Shown here piece by piece: positions 50,685 to 59,756 of a DNA stretch of 64,000 nt. The DNA comes from UBA1081 sp045535305. GTDB lineage: Bacteria > Bacillota > Clostridia > Oscillospirales > Acutalibacteraceae. The stretch covers positions 62,001-126,000 of the forward strand of contig JAZSLJ010000027.1 of the NCBI GenBank assembly GCA_045535305.1. The letters run 5' to 3'. Below the pieces are notes generated by a model, which worked only from the letters and a program-made list of their open reading frames with translations, had not been told where the DNA came from and made no database searches. How positions within the stretch are numbered: the first letter of the stretch is position 1; each line of letters starts with the position of its first letter. Position numbers and translations under genes: made by a program.

Positions 50685-50759
50685 TGGCTGAGGAGGCGGG
50701 ATTCGAACCCACGAATGCAGCAGTCAAAGTGCTGTGTCTTACCGCTTGACGACTCCTCA
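50685..50759 (-). tRNA. tRNA-Gln (TTG)
   Basis: Minus-strand cloverleaf: acceptor TGAGGAG/CTCCTCA, anticodon stem CAGCA/TGCTG with loop CTTTGAC (anticodon TTG), T-loop GTTCGAATC, encoded CCA. Confidence 0.95.
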
Positions 50760-50766
50760 TGATATT

Positions 50767-50795
50767 AAAAAACGCAAATCCAAGAAAGATTTGCG
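50767..50795 (-). terminator. Hairpin terminator between tRNA-His and tRNA-Gln
   Basis: On the minus strand CGCAAATC pairs with GATTTGCG and is followed by six T. It splits the tRNA cluster, so tRNA-Gln depends on read-through or processing before the hairpin acts. Confidence 0.75.
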
Positions 50796-50806
50796 CCTTC
50801 ATTTAG

Positions 50807-50884
50807 TGGGGTGGATAAACGGATTCGAACCGTTGGCCTCCAGGGCCACAACCTGGCGCTCTAACCAACTGAGCTATACCCACC
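50807..50884 (-). tRNA. tRNA-His (GTG)
   Basis: Acceptor GTGGGTA/TATCCAC, anticodon stem CCAGG/CCTGG with loop TTGTGGC (anticodon GTG), encoded CCA, and the extra G at -1 opposite C73 that is the histidine identity pair. Confidence 0.96.
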
Positions 50885-50889
50885 ATAAA

Positions 50890-50966
50890 TGGCGCGCTGG
50901 AAGGGACTCGAACCCCTGGCCTACTGCTTAGAAGGCAGTTGCTCTATCCAGCTGAGCTACCAGCGC
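50890..50966 (-). tRNA. tRNA-Arg (TCT)
   Basis: Acceptor GCGCTGG/CCAGCGC, anticodon stem ACTGC/GCAGT with loop CTTCTAA (anticodon TCT), T-loop GTTCGAGTC, encoded CCA. Confidence 0.96.
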
Positions 50967-50971
50967 ACTTA

Positions 50972-51045
<74 letters not shown>

Positions 51046-51063
51046 ATTTCTACGACGCTGATT

Positions 51064-51092
51064 ATTCTATCACAATATATATTTAAAGTCAA
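51064..51092 (-). promoter_or_regulatory. Promoter of the tRNA cluster
   Basis: On the minus strand TTGACT (51092-51087), 17-bp spacer, TAGAAT (51069-51064), 19 bp before the tRNA-Gly 5' end. Confidence 0.8.
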
Positions 51093-51145
51093 TACTAAAT
51101 AGTGAAAATTTTTCAATTATAATTATAAAAATACTAAAAAAATGT

Positions 51146-51174
51146 TTGCAAATATATATTTGGAATGGTATTAT
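51146..51174 (+). promoter_or_regulatory. Promoter of the lipid kinase gene
   Basis: TTGCAA (51146-51151), 17-bp spacer, TATTAT (51169-51174), about 70 bp before the start codon. Confidence 0.65.
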
Positions 51175-51242
51175 TTATACAGTTAACATTAAATTTATAA
51201 TTATGTATTAAAATATCAAATATTTAATACTTGGGTGAGCAT

Positions 51243-52160
51243 ATGAAAAAGGTACTTGTTATTATTAATCCGTGTGCAGGAAAAGACAGCAAACGTGTCA
51301 GTGCGGAAGATGTTGTTTCTGCATTCAACAAATACGATGTTGAATGTTTTGTTAAAACTACGGCTTGTCATGGCGATGCTACTGAAATAGTTAAGGAATA
51401 CCATACTGATTTTGATGCTGTTGTATGCTGCGGCGGAGACGGTACATATAATGAGGTTGTTAACGGCTTTATGACTTGTGATGCAAAGCTTCCTATCATC
51501 TATATTCCCTGCGGTTCAACTAATGATTTTGCTCATTCAATCGGAATTTCAAGTGATCCCGAAGTTGCTGCTGAAATGTATGTCAACAATGCTATAAATA
51601 AATTTGATGTGGGTGCATTTAATGAAAAATTCTATACATATGTCGCAGCATTCGGAATAGGAACATCTTTTTCATATAATACGTCTCAGAAATTTAAAAA
51701 TAAATTAGGCCACTCAGCTTATATTGTTGACGGATTCTTGCTTAATATCGTATCTGTTGTAAAAAATCTTAAAGCGTATCATATGCGTATAGAGTATGAT
51801 GGCGGTGTTATAGAAGACGACTTTTATTTCGGTGCTGTTGCTAATTCAAACAAAATTGCAGGCATTTTTAAGCTTGATAAGTTTGATGTAAAAATGAATG
51901 ACGGTCAGTTTGAGGTTTTACTTGTAAAAAAATCGAATCCGCTTGGGCTTTTAAGGGTGTTTCTTAATACAGCATTGAGACAGGATTATTCCGATAACGA
52001 AATTGAATTTTTCAGGACATCAAAACTTAAAATAACAGCTTCGGAACCTGTTGATTGGACTATTGACGGCGAATATGCAGGTGCTGCAGAATTGGTTGAT
52101 ATACAAAATTGTCATAATGCAATCAATCTTGTATCACCGGAAAGTAAGTTTGTTGATTAA
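51243..52160 (+). CDS. Diacylglycerol/lipid kinase (DagK/YegS-like)
   Basis: The 305-residue protein has the DAGK catalytic features: VLVIINPCAGKDS, CCGGDGTYNEVVNGF with the nucleotide-binding GGDGT, YIPCGSTNDFAHSIGI, and the C-terminal VDWTIDGEYAGAAE domain of the YegS/DgkB group. It phosphorylates diacylglycerol or a related lipid at the inner membrane face during phospholipid or teichoic acid turnover. TTG 51231 is in frame; ATG 51243 after GGGTGAG is preferred. The stop lies 2 bp before the next gene, so the two form an operon. Confidence 0.92.
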   Translation: MKKVLVIINPCAGKDSKRVSAEDVVSAFNKYDVECFVKTTACHGDATEIVKEYHTDFDAVVCCGGDGTYNEVVNGFMTCDAKLPIIYIPCGSTNDFAHSIGISSDPEVAAEMYVNNAINKFDVGAFNEKFYTYVAAFGIGTSFSYNTSQKFKNKLGHSAYIVDGFLLNIVSVVKNLKAYHMRIEYDGGVIEDDFYFGAVANSNKIAGIFKLDKFDVKMNDGQFEVLLVKKSNPLGLLRVFLNTALRQDYSDNEIEFFRTSKLKITASEPVDWTIDGEYAGAAELVDIQNCHNAINLVSPESKFVD

Positions 52161-52162
52161 TT

Positions 52163-53083
52163 ATGTTTGTTAAACCGTATTTTTTTGATTCATTTAAATG
52201 TAAAGCCTCAGATTGCACAGATTCTTGCTGTATAGGGTGGGAAATAGATATCGACTGCGATTCACTTGATAAATACAACTTGGTTGAGGGTGAATTCGGC
52301 GCAAGACTTAAAAATAATATTTCAACAGATGGTGAGTGTTCATTTTTTAAACTTGAATCAGATGAAAGATGTCCGTTCCTGAATAAAGATAATCTGTGTG
52401 ATATTTATATAAATCTCGGCAAAGACAGTTTGTGTGATATTTGCAGAGAACATCCGCGCTTTTATAATGAATTTGCAGGAAGATGCGAAGCCGGTATCGG
52501 TCTTTGCTGCGAAAAGGTTTGTGAAATACTTTTTTCTGACGATGCCTCGCTTGAATTTGTGTATGAAGATGATGGCTTTGACGATGATTTTGATGAGTTT
52601 GAAGCATCTGTCGTTTCTGTTCGTCAGCAGATAATTGATGTTGTGTCAGACAGAACCGTACCGTTTTTTGACAGATTGAAAAGTCTGGGTAATATTGGTT
52701 CTGTTGAAAAAATTGTTGATATTTTTGCTCAGACTGAGCCGATTAATCAGGAGTGGAGCAGTTATATCAATGATTTACAGAAATCAGTTGATAATCTTTC
52801 TTCTGTAACCCCCTGCTTTAAAGATTCGGATTATGAAAAATTGTTTATATACATTTTATACAGGCATTTTATAAAAGCGGTATACGACGGTGAAACTGAG
52901 AATTGGCTGCAATTCTGTGTTGCAAGCTTATTGTTTATTTATGCTATGGATTTGTATACATTATATAATAACGGTGTATATACAACATCTGACAGAATAA
53001 ACAATGTAAAACTCTGGTCTAAACAAATTGAGTATAGTGAAGATAATATAGAATATGTAAAAAATGCATTATCGGACCTTTAA
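52163..53083 (+). CDS. FliB-like protein with cysteine cluster
   Basis: The 306-residue protein starts with a dense Cys cluster: FKCKASDCTDSCCIGWEIDI, then CSFFKL, RCPFLNKDNLCDIYINLGKDSLCDICREHPRFYN and GLCCEKVCEILF. This is the pattern of the FliB/YkgJ-type proteins, which bind a metal or iron-sulphur cluster and in flagellated bacteria methylate flagellin lysines. No flagellar genes are nearby, so the substrate is uncertain. The middle is acidic and the C-terminal half helical. The terminator stem begins inside its last codons. Confidence 0.85.
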   Translation: MFVKPYFFDSFKCKASDCTDSCCIGWEIDIDCDSLDKYNLVEGEFGARLKNNISTDGECSFFKLESDERCPFLNKDNLCDIYINLGKDSLCDICREHPRFYNEFAGRCEAGIGLCCEKVCEILFSDDASLEFVYEDDGFDDDFDEFEASVVSVRQQIIDVVSDRTVPFFDRLKSLGNIGSVEKIVDIFAQTEPINQEWSSYINDLQKSVDNLSSVTPCFKDSDYEKLFIYILYRHFIKAVYDGETENWLQFCVASLLFIYAMDLYTLYNNGVYTTSDRINNVKLWSKQIEYSEDNIEYVKNALSDL

Positions 53084-53104
53084 AACGGGTCTGATATTTT
53101 TTTT
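53070..53104 (+). terminator. Terminator of the dagK-fliB-like operon
   Basis: A 9-bp stem with one G-T pair (TATCGGACC 53070-53078 with GGTCTGATA 53088-53096), followed by T7 or more. The left arm overlaps the stop-codon region. Confidence 0.88.
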
Positions 53105-53167
53105 GGCAATCAAATTGTCGGAGTGCTATTTTTTTTATTGAAATAATGAAAAATTTTGAATTATTAC

Positions 53168-53196
53168 TTGACAAAAGGAAAAAATAGTATTATATT
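53168..53196 (+). promoter_or_regulatory. Promoter of the hrcA-grpE-dnaK-dnaJ operon
   Basis: TTGACA (53168-53173), 17-bp spacer, TATATT (53191-53196), directly followed by CIRCE. Confidence 0.92.
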
Positions 53197-53206
53197 ATTA
53201 GTGGAG

Positions 53207-53233
53207 TTAGCACTCAAACAATGAGAGTGCTAA
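53207..53233 (+). promoter_or_regulatory. CIRCE operator (HrcA binding site)
   Basis: A perfect consensus TTAGCACTC (53207-53215), 9-bp spacer, GAGTGCTAA (53225-53233). HrcA binds here and represses the operon until heat or misfolded protein titrates GroEL. Confidence 0.99.
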
Positions 53234-53253
53234 CAATAATAAAGGGTGAGAGT

Positions 53254-54273
53254 ATGGAACTTTCAGAAAGAAAAAAGAAAATACTCGCCGCTATTGTTGA
53301 AAGATATATTCAGACAGGTGAGCCCGTTGGCTCAAAGGTTCTGTGCGGTAATCTTGCTGTTTCATCAGCTACGGTAAGAAATGAGATGTCCGAATTGTCG
53401 GAATTGGGGTTTCTTGATCAGCCTCACACATCAGCAGGCAGAATACCGTCGCAACAAGGGTTAAGGTACTATGTCAATAACCTGATGGCAAGGTGCGAAA
53501 TCAGTGATGCTGACAGATTCCTTATAGAAAACCGTTTGACAAGCGATTCTGCCGAACCCCAGGAAATTCTTTCAAATGCCGCGAAACTGCTTACAGAGGT
53601 TACAGGTTGTGCTTCTGTTGCATTAACGCCTTATGATGTCAATGCGCACATAAATCGCGTTGAATTGATACCTATAAGTTCAAGAGCAGTTCTCGTTGTT
53701 CTTGTTGTATCTACAGGCGTAGTTAAAAGCAGGATATGCCGATGTGATACTGAAATTGATATTTCATTTGCAGAGCTTTTTTATAATATTGCGGCTGCAC
53801 ATTTTACATCGCACCGTTCTGATGAACTTACGATTGCAAAAATTCAATCTATTGCCGCGTCATTAGGTGATAAAGCATTTGTTATGACACCTTTGCTTTT
53901 TGCATTATATGAGCTTGCACATGAGGCTTCAAGATGCAGTCTTATTACAGAGGGGCAGACTAAACTGCTCGGTTTTAAAGAACTTGAACCTGATGTGTAC
54001 AAGATATTTGAATGCTTGAAAACACCTTCAGAGCTTGTTCATGTGCTTAATTCCGGTCTTGATGATTTTTCTGTATCAATCGGAAGAGAGAGCAGAAACA
54101 GAGCATTTGAAAATACAAGTATAGTATCATCAAAATACTCAGTAAGCGGCAAAAATGTAGGTGCTATCGGAATAATCGGACCTTTAAGGATTGATTATGC
54201 AAGATTTGTTCCGAATATAATATGTATCAGTGAAACAGTAGGAAAGATTCTTTCCGAAACAATAAATGAGTGA
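53254..54273 (+). CDS. hrcA: Heat-inducible transcription repressor HrcA
   Basis: The 339-residue protein has the winged-helix start ELSERKKKILAAIVERYIQT, GEPVGSKVL, SSATVRNEMSELSELGFL, HTSAGRIPSQQGLRYYV, and ends GAIGIIGPLRIDYARFVP with a C-terminal helix. It binds CIRCE and requires GroEL for activity. An ATG at 53221 is in frame but lies inside CIRCE; ATG 53254 with AAGGGTGAG and family length is the start. It is first in the operon and thus represses its own synthesis. Confidence 0.98.
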   Translation: MELSERKKKILAAIVERYIQTGEPVGSKVLCGNLAVSSATVRNEMSELSELGFLDQPHTSAGRIPSQQGLRYYVNNLMARCEISDADRFLIENRLTSDSAEPQEILSNAAKLLTEVTGCASVALTPYDVNAHINRVELIPISSRAVLVVLVVSTGVVKSRICRCDTEIDISFAELFYNIAAAHFTSHRSDELTIAKIQSIAASLGDKAFVMTPLLFALYELAHEASRCSLITEGQTKLLGFKELEPDVYKIFECLKTPSELVHVLNSGLDDFSVSIGRESRNRAFENTSIVSSKYSVSGKNVGAIGIIGPLRIDYARFVPNIICISETVGKILSETINE

Positions 54274-54282
54274 GGTAATTAA

Positions 54283-54777
54283 ATGAAAAACAGTGAAGAA
54301 ACTACCATTGAGCAGGAAGAAACTGTTGAAGCTGTAAGTGAGCTTGAACAATTACAGGCTGACTACGCAGCACTTAATGACAGATATTTACGGACTCTTG
54401 CTGAGTATGATAATTTCCGTAAACGTACACAGAAAGATATTGAAGCTAAAATAGCATATACAAAATCTGATATTCTCGGTAAAATTCTTCCGGTAATTGA
54501 TAATTTTGAACGTGCTGCCTTCAATTCTGATGCTGATTTTGACAGTTATAAGAAAGGCATTGAAATGACTGTTAATCAGTTTATTGAGATTCTTAAAAGT
54601 CTTGGTGTAGAGTCTTTCGGTGAATCAGGCGACAAATTCGATCCCAACATCCATAACGGTGTTATGCATATTGAAGATGATGCTTACGGTGAAGATGAAA
54701 TAGTTGAAGTCTTTATGAAAGGCTACAGAATCGGCGATAAAATTATTCGTCCCGCTACTGTAAAAGTGGCAAACTAA
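54283..54777 (+). CDS. grpE: Nucleotide exchange factor GrpE
   Basis: The 164-residue protein has an acidic N-terminus, a long helix (LEQLQADYAALNDRYLRTLA, EYDNFRKRTQKDIE) and the C-terminal beta-domain (GVESFGESGDKFDPNIHNGV, GYRIGDKIIRPATVKV). It releases ADP from DnaK and senses heat through the helix. It starts 9 bp after hrcA. Confidence 0.97.
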   Translation: MKNSEETTIEQEETVEAVSELEQLQADYAALNDRYLRTLAEYDNFRKRTQKDIEAKIAYTKSDILGKILPVIDNFERAAFNSDADFDSYKKGIEMTVNQFIEILKSLGVESFGESGDKFDPNIHNGVMHIEDDAYGEDEIVEVFMKGYRIGDKIIRPATVKVAN

Positions 54778-54819
54778 ATTAAGTAAATTTATATTTTTTA
54801 TATCAAAGGAGAAAATTAT

Positions 54820-56673
54820 ATGTCAAAAATTATTGGTATTGACTTAGGTACAACTAACTCTTGCGTTGCAGTTATCGAAGGCGGCGAACCTGTTGTTATT
54901 GCAAACGCTGAAGGCGCAAGAACAACTCCCTCTGTTGTTGCTTTTGCAAAGACAGGCGAGAGAATGGTAGGTCAGGTTGCAAAAAGACAGGCAATCACAA
55001 ACCCCGATAATACCGTTGCATCAATCAAACGTCAGATGGGTTCTGATTATCATGTCAGAATTGATGATAAGAAATATACTCCTCAGGAAATTTCAGCTAT
55101 GATTCTTCAGAAGCTTAAATCTGATGCAGAGAGCTATCTCGGCGGTCAGGTAACAGAAGCTGTTATCACTGTTCCCGCATATTTTACAGATGCTCAGCGT
55201 CAGGCTACAAAGGATGCAGGTAAAATTGCAGGTCTTGATGTAAAGAGAATCATTAACGAGCCTACAGCTGCTGCTCTTGCATACGGTATTGATAAGGAAA
55301 CTGACCAGAAGGTTATGGTTTATGACCTTGGCGGCGGTACTTTTGACGTATCAATTATTGAAATGGGCGACGGTGTTCAGGAAGTTCTTGCAACAGCAGG
55401 TAACAACCGTCTCGGCGGTGATGACTTTGACCAGAGAATCATTGACTGGCTTGCAAATGGCTTCAAAGCCGAACAGGGTGTAGACCTTCGCGGTGATAAA
55501 ATGGCTATGCAGCGTCTTAAAGAAGCTGCAGAAAAGGCAAAAATTGAGCTTTCAGGCGTTACAACATCTCAGATCAGCCTTCCTTTTATCACAGCTGATG
55601 CAACAGGTCCCAAGCACCTTGAAACAACTCTTACAAGAGCTAAATTCAACGAACTTACAGCAGACCTTGTTGAAGCTACAATGGGTCCTGTAAGACAGGC
55701 AATTTCAGACTCAGGTCTTAAAATTTCTGAGATTGACAAAATCCTTATGGTAGGCGGTTCTTCAAGAATTCCCGCTGTACAGGATGCTATCAAGACATTT
55801 ACAGGCAAAGAGCCCTTCAAGGGTATCAACCCCGATGAATGTGTTGCTATCGGTGCTGCAATTCAGGCAGGTGTTCTCGGTGGCGATGTTAAAGGTCTTC
55901 TTCTTCTTGACGTTACACCTCTTTCACTCGGTATTGAAACTCTCGGCGGTGTATGCACAAAGATTATTGAAAGAAATACAACTATTCCCACAAATAAGAG
56001 TCAGATTTTCTCAACTGCTGCAGATAATCAGACATCAGTTGAAATCCACGTTCTTCAGGGAGAAAGAGAATTTGCAAGAGATAATAAAACTCTCGGCAAT
56101 TTCCACCTTGACGGAATTATGCCCGCAAGAAGAGGCGTTCCTCAGATTGAGGTTAAGTTTGATATAGATGCTAACGGTATTGTTCATGTTACCGCTAAGG
56201 ACCTCGGTACAGGCAAAGAGCAGTCAATTTCAATCACATCTTCAACTAATATGTCAAAGGAAGATATTGAAAGAGCTGTTAATGAAGCTGCTCAGTATGC
56301 AGAAGAAGATAAGAAGCGTAAAGAAGAGCTTGATGTAAGAAACGCTGCAGACCAGATGGTTTATGAATCAGAAAAGATTATCAGCGAAAACGGCGATAAG
56401 TTCTCTGCTGACGAGAAGGATTCAATCAACAGAAAGATTGATGACCTTAAGGAAGCACTTAAAGGTGATGATATCAACCTTATTAAACAGCGTCAGGAAG
56501 AGCTCCAGAAGGATTTTTACGCATTGAGCGAGAAAATGTATAAGGCTTCACAGGAAGCTGCAGGTGCTCAGGGCGGTTTTGATCCCAATGCAGGCTTCGG
56601 CGGTGCTCAGGGCGGTCAGGATGCCGGTTCAGACGGCTATTACGATGCACCTTTCACAGATGTTGATGAATAA
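54820..56673 (+). CDS. dnaK: Chaperone protein DnaK (Hsp70)
   Basis: The 617-residue protein has all Hsp70 landmarks: IIGIDLGTTNSCVAV, INEPTAAALAYG, VYDLGGGTFDVSIIE, ILMVGGSSRIPAVQ, the linker LLLLDVTPLSLGIET, and the substrate domain, ending with the Gly-rich tail and TDVDE. It binds exposed hydrophobic peptides with ATP hydrolysis. Codon use is strongly adapted, as for highly expressed genes. AAAGGAG lies before the ATG. Confidence 0.99.
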   Translation: MSKIIGIDLGTTNSCVAVIEGGEPVVIANAEGARTTPSVVAFAKTGERMVGQVAKRQAITNPDNTVASIKRQMGSDYHVRIDDKKYTPQEISAMILQKLKSDAESYLGGQVTEAVITVPAYFTDAQRQATKDAGKIAGLDVKRIINEPTAAALAYGIDKETDQKVMVYDLGGGTFDVSIIEMGDGVQEVLATAGNNRLGGDDFDQRIIDWLANGFKAEQGVDLRGDKMAMQRLKEAAEKAKIELSGVTTSQISLPFITADATGPKHLETTLTRAKFNELTADLVEATMGPVRQAISDSGLKISEIDKILMVGGSSRIPAVQDAIKTFTGKEPFKGINPDECVAIGAAIQAGVLGGDVKGLLLLDVTPLSLGIETLGGVCTKIIERNTTIPTNKSQIFSTAADNQTSVEIHVLQGEREFARDNKTLGNFHLDGIMPARRGVPQIEVKFDIDANGIVHVTAKDLGTGKEQSISITSSTNMSKEDIERAVNEAAQYAEEDKKRKEELDVRNAADQMVYESEKIISENGDKFSADEKDSINRKIDDLKEALKGDDINLIKQRQEELQKDFYALSEKMYKASQEAAGAQGGFDPNAGFGGAQGGQDAGSDGYYDAPFTDVDE

Positions 56674-56691
56674 TTAATTTAATCTTGCGTA

Positions 56692-56710
56692 CCCCGTCAT
56701 ATCGGCGGGG
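56692..56710 (+). other. Hairpin between dnaK and dnaJ
   Basis: CCCCG (56692-56696) pairs with CGGGG (56706-56710), with flanking GCGTA and ATATGC able to extend the stem imperfectly. No T-run follows. It probably sets the dnaK to dnaJ ratio by stabilising the upstream mRNA. Confidence 0.55.
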
Positions 56711-56737
56711 ATATGCTTGCATTATGGGAGATAACAT

Positions 56738-57898
56738 ATGGCAGATAAACGAGATTATTACGAGGTGCTTGGTGTTGATAAAAACGCTTCAGCTGATGAT
56801 ATAAAAAAAGCATACCGTAAAATGGCTAAAAAATATCACCCCGATTTGAATCCGGGTGATGCAGCTGCAGAAGCGAGTTTTAAAGAGTGTAACGAAGCAT
56901 ACGAGGTGCTTTCAGATGCCGATAAAAAAGCAAAATATGACCGTTTTGGTCATGCAGGTGTAGACCCTAACTACGGCGCAGGACAGGGCGGTTTCGGCGG
57001 TGGCTTCGGCGGCGGAATGGATTTCGATTTGGGGGATATCTTTTCATCTTTCTTTGGCGGCGGTTTTGGCGGCAGTCAGCAAAGAGCAAATCCTAACGCT
57101 CCTCAGCGCGGCAGAGATATACAGACCAATATTACAATTTCATTTGAAGAAGCCGCAAAAGGCTGTAAACGCAATATTGATATACAGCGTATTGAGGTTT
57201 GCGATGAATGTAGCGGTACAGGAGCGGCAAAAGGCACAACAACCCAGACATGTCCCGATTGTAACGGACGCGGTCAGGTAACTACTCAGCAAAGAACACC
57301 TTTTGGCGTTATACAGTCTACAAAGGCCTGTCCTCGCTGTTCTGGTAAAGGTACTATTATTCCTACTCCTTGCAGTAAATGTAAGGGATACGGCCGTATA
57401 AGACGTACTGTTAAGCAGGAGGTAACTGTTCCCGCGGGTATTGATGACGGACAGATTTTCACAATGCGCGGTCTTGGCGACAGAGGAGTTAACGGCGGTC
57501 CAACAGGCGATTTAAGAGTTGGTGTTAATGTTCGTCCTCATCCTTTCTTTGAGCGTGAAGGCTTTAATGTCTGGTGTGATGTTACAGTTTCTTTTGCACA
57601 GGCTGCATTAGGCGATGAATTGCAGGTGGTTACACTTGACGGTAAAGTCAGATGTCCTCTTCCCGCAGGTACTCAGCCCGGCGATGTTATTAAACTGCGC
57701 GACAGAGGTATACCTCATGTTAACGGCAGAGGCAGGGGAGATCAGCTTATCAGAATCATTGTGGAAGTGCCGAAAAAACTCACTCAGCGCCAGAAAGAGC
57801 TTATTAAGGAACTTAATGCCGAATTGGGCGGGAAATCTTATTCCGACGATGACGGCAATGATGACAGAAAAGGCTTTTTTAAAGGCAAAAAGAAATAA
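56738..57898 (+). CDS. dnaJ: Chaperone protein DnaJ (Hsp40)
   Basis: The 386-residue protein has a J-domain (residues 5-70) with HPD in KKYHPDLNPG, a Gly/Phe-rich linker, the four zinc repeats CDECSGTG, CPDCNGRG, CPRCSGKG, CSKCKGYG, and the C-terminal substrate domain. It stimulates DnaK ATPase and delivers clients. It closes the operon and is followed by a terminator. Confidence 0.99.
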   Translation: MADKRDYYEVLGVDKNASADDIKKAYRKMAKKYHPDLNPGDAAAEASFKECNEAYEVLSDADKKAKYDRFGHAGVDPNYGAGQGGFGGGFGGGMDFDLGDIFSSFFGGGFGGSQQRANPNAPQRGRDIQTNITISFEEAAKGCKRNIDIQRIEVCDECSGTGAAKGTTTQTCPDCNGRGQVTTQQRTPFGVIQSTKACPRCSGKGTIIPTPCSKCKGYGRIRRTVKQEVTVPAGIDDGQIFTMRGLGDRGVNGGPTGDLRVGVNVRPHPFFEREGFNVWCDVTVSFAQAALGDELQVVTLDGKVRCPLPAGTQPGDVIKLRDRGIPHVNGRGRGDQLIRIIVEVPKKLTQRQKELIKELNAELGGKSYSDDDGNDDRKGFFKGKKK

Positions 57899-57905
57899 AA
57901 AAATT

Positions 57906-57935
57906 AACCGTAAGATTAAATTCTTACGGTTTTTT
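57906..57935. terminator. Terminator between convergent dnaJ and whiA
   Basis: A 9-bp stem AACCGTAAG (57906-57914) with CTTACGGTT (57923-57931) and a T-run after dnaJ. Confidence 0.92.
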
Positions 57936-57953
57936 ATATTATATGTTTTAATG

Positions 57954-58835
57954 TTAAAATTCTATTATTTTTTTTAATCTGTGATTAACTCCGGAGCGGG
58001 TGAGTGGTGTTGATAAATTCGCCCCAAGTTCACTGAGAGTCATTTCAGGATTTTCAAGCCTTAATGTTGCGATTTCTTTCAGGTCAGACGGTAAATCGTC
58101 AAATTTTCCGGAATCTTTCAGCTTCATAATGGCTTCAATCTGCTTAGCTGCAGCATTAAAGGTCTTTTTTATGTTAGCATTATCGCAATTTACCTTGCGG
58201 TTAACATTGTTTCGCACATCTTTGAATATTTTTTCACCAATAAGCTCCATAACGGCTGTTTGCGCACCGATAACCGTAAGAATATCCTCAATATGACTGC
58301 TGTCTTTAAAATAAACAATCTTCATTCCGTTTCTGTCCGATTCTTTCGGAACTGCGGAAAATTTTTTAAATAATTCACACAAATCAATGCTTTTGTTTTT
58401 GTGTGCAACATCAAATTCAAGATGATATTCTTTTTTTGGGTCGGTAATAATACCGCATGAAATAAAAGCACCTCTTAAAAATGCACCGAAGCAGCAATCG
58501 AAATTTTCTATATTTGTAGTTAGAATTCTGAATGTTGTTTCACTGGTGGAATATCCCAGTTCGTTAAGCAGTGCAATTCTGCTGTCTTTTGATGGGAGTG
58601 AAACTGTAATTTTTCCGGATTTTGATACTGTTTCTTCCGGTTCTGTTTGTATGAGATACCGTATTGCATTTTTGTACCTTTCAGCAACAAAAGGGTAGTC
58701 AGTCATTATGCTGATTTCCTGTCTTGAAAATGCTCTGCCGAAATAAAGCAATCCGTAGGCTTCTGCACGAATACAGCAGTCGGATGTGCATTCAATTTCA
58801 CATAACTCTTTTTTTACATCTGATGAAAATGACAT
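57954..58835 (-). CDS. whiA: DNA-binding protein WhiA
   Basis: The 293-residue protein shows the WhiA features: SFSSDVKKELCE at the N-terminus, a LAGLIDADG-derived domain (FLRGAFISCGIITDPKKEYHLEF), RNNVNRKVNCDNANIKKTFN, and the C-terminal HTH (LSELGANLSTPLTRSGVNHRLKKI). In Firmicutes it affects division and chromosome segregation. The start lies 3 bp after murB, so they are coupled. It is last in the hprK-led operon. Confidence 0.97.
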   Translation of the reverse strand: MSFSSDVKKELCEIECTSDCCIRAEAYGLLYFGRAFSRQEISIMTDYPFVAERYKNAIRYLIQTEPEETVSKSGKITVSLPSKDSRIALLNELGYSTSETTFRILTTNIENFDCCFGAFLRGAFISCGIITDPKKEYHLEFDVAHKNKSIDLCELFKKFSAVPKESDRNGMKIVYFKDSSHIEDILTVIGAQTAVMELIGEKIFKDVRNNVNRKVNCDNANIKKTFNAAAKQIEAIMKLKDSGKFDDLPSDLKEIATLRLENPEMTLSELGANLSTPLTRSGVNHRLKKIIEF

Positions 58836-58837
58836 AA

Positions 58838-59743
58838 TTAATAAATAATCTTAACCTCAGGTTCGAGTTCAATACCTGTTTTTTCTTTAACAGTTCTTTT
58901 AACATATTCAATAAGAGCTAAAATATCACTTGCAGTTCCGTTCTTGTTTATAACAAAACCTGCGTGTTTTTCACTTACTTGCGCTCCGCCGACAGCGTAG
59001 CCTTTTAAACCGCATTGTTCGATTAAAGCGCCTGCATAATAGCCTTCGGGACGCTTGAATGTACTGCCTGCACTGGGAAACTCAAGAGGCTGTTTATCCT
59101 TTCGTCTGCCCATAAGCTCATCCATTTTAGCTTTTATTTCTGCTTTATCACCTTTTTTCAGTTCGAAAACTGCATCAGTGATAATATAATCAGGATTCTT
59201 CGCGTAAAAGCTTGTTCTGTAAGCAAGATTCAATGTATCAGCAGATACATCTTCTGAGCAAAAATCCGGATTAATATGTGTAACAGACTTTAAAACATCC
59301 TTTATTTCACCGCCGTAAGCACCTGCATTCATATATACAGCACCGCCGACCGTTCCCGGGATTCCGTATGCGAATTCAAGTCCTGTAAGACCGTGTTCAA
59401 GCGCAGTTAAGCACAGTTTTGAAAGAGATGCACCCGCACTGCATGTGATAGTAGTATCGTTTACTTTAATGTTGGATTCAAGAGATGTTGTTTTAATAAC
59501 AATTCCTCTTATACCGTTGTCGCATACAAGAATATTACTGCCGTTTCCCATAACCATATAAGGTATGTTTTCACTGACAGCACTTTTCAATATATTGATA
59601 AGTGAATCAGTCGTAGCAGGGAATACAATAATATCAGCATTACCGCCGGCTCTGAAAGTGGTCTGATGACTCATAGGGGAGTCAGTTAACACTTTGCAGT
59701 TATCAGATTGTATGCAGTTAATAAAGGATGAATAATCTGTCAT
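58838..59743 (-). CDS. murB: UDP-N-acetylenolpyruvoylglucosamine reductase
   Basis: The 301-residue flavoenzyme reduces the enolpyruvyl group to make UDP-MurNAc for peptidoglycan. Motifs are HQTTFRAGGNADI, VMGNGSNILV (FAD binding), YGIPGTVGGAVYMNAGAYGGE, YRTSFYAKN, the catalytic Ser region PSAGSTFKRP and GAQVSEKHAGFVIN. GTG 59752 is in frame but directly on the ribosome site; ATG 59743 is preferred. It lies between the ROK kinase and whiA in a standard Clostridia order. Confidence 0.97.
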   Translation of the reverse strand: MTDYSSFINCIQSDNCKVLTDSPMSHQTTFRAGGNADIIVFPATTDSLINILKSAVSENIPYMVMGNGSNILVCDNGIRGIVIKTTSLESNIKVNDTTITCSAGASLSKLCLTALEHGLTGLEFAYGIPGTVGGAVYMNAGAYGGEIKDVLKSVTHINPDFCSEDVSADTLNLAYRTSFYAKNPDYIITDAVFELKKGDKAEIKAKMDELMGRRKDKQPLEFPSAGSTFKRPEGYYAGALIEQCGLKGYAVGGAQVSEKHAGFVINKNGTASDILALIEYVKRTVKEKTGIELEPEVKIIY

Positions 59744-59756
59744 AAAAATCACTTTC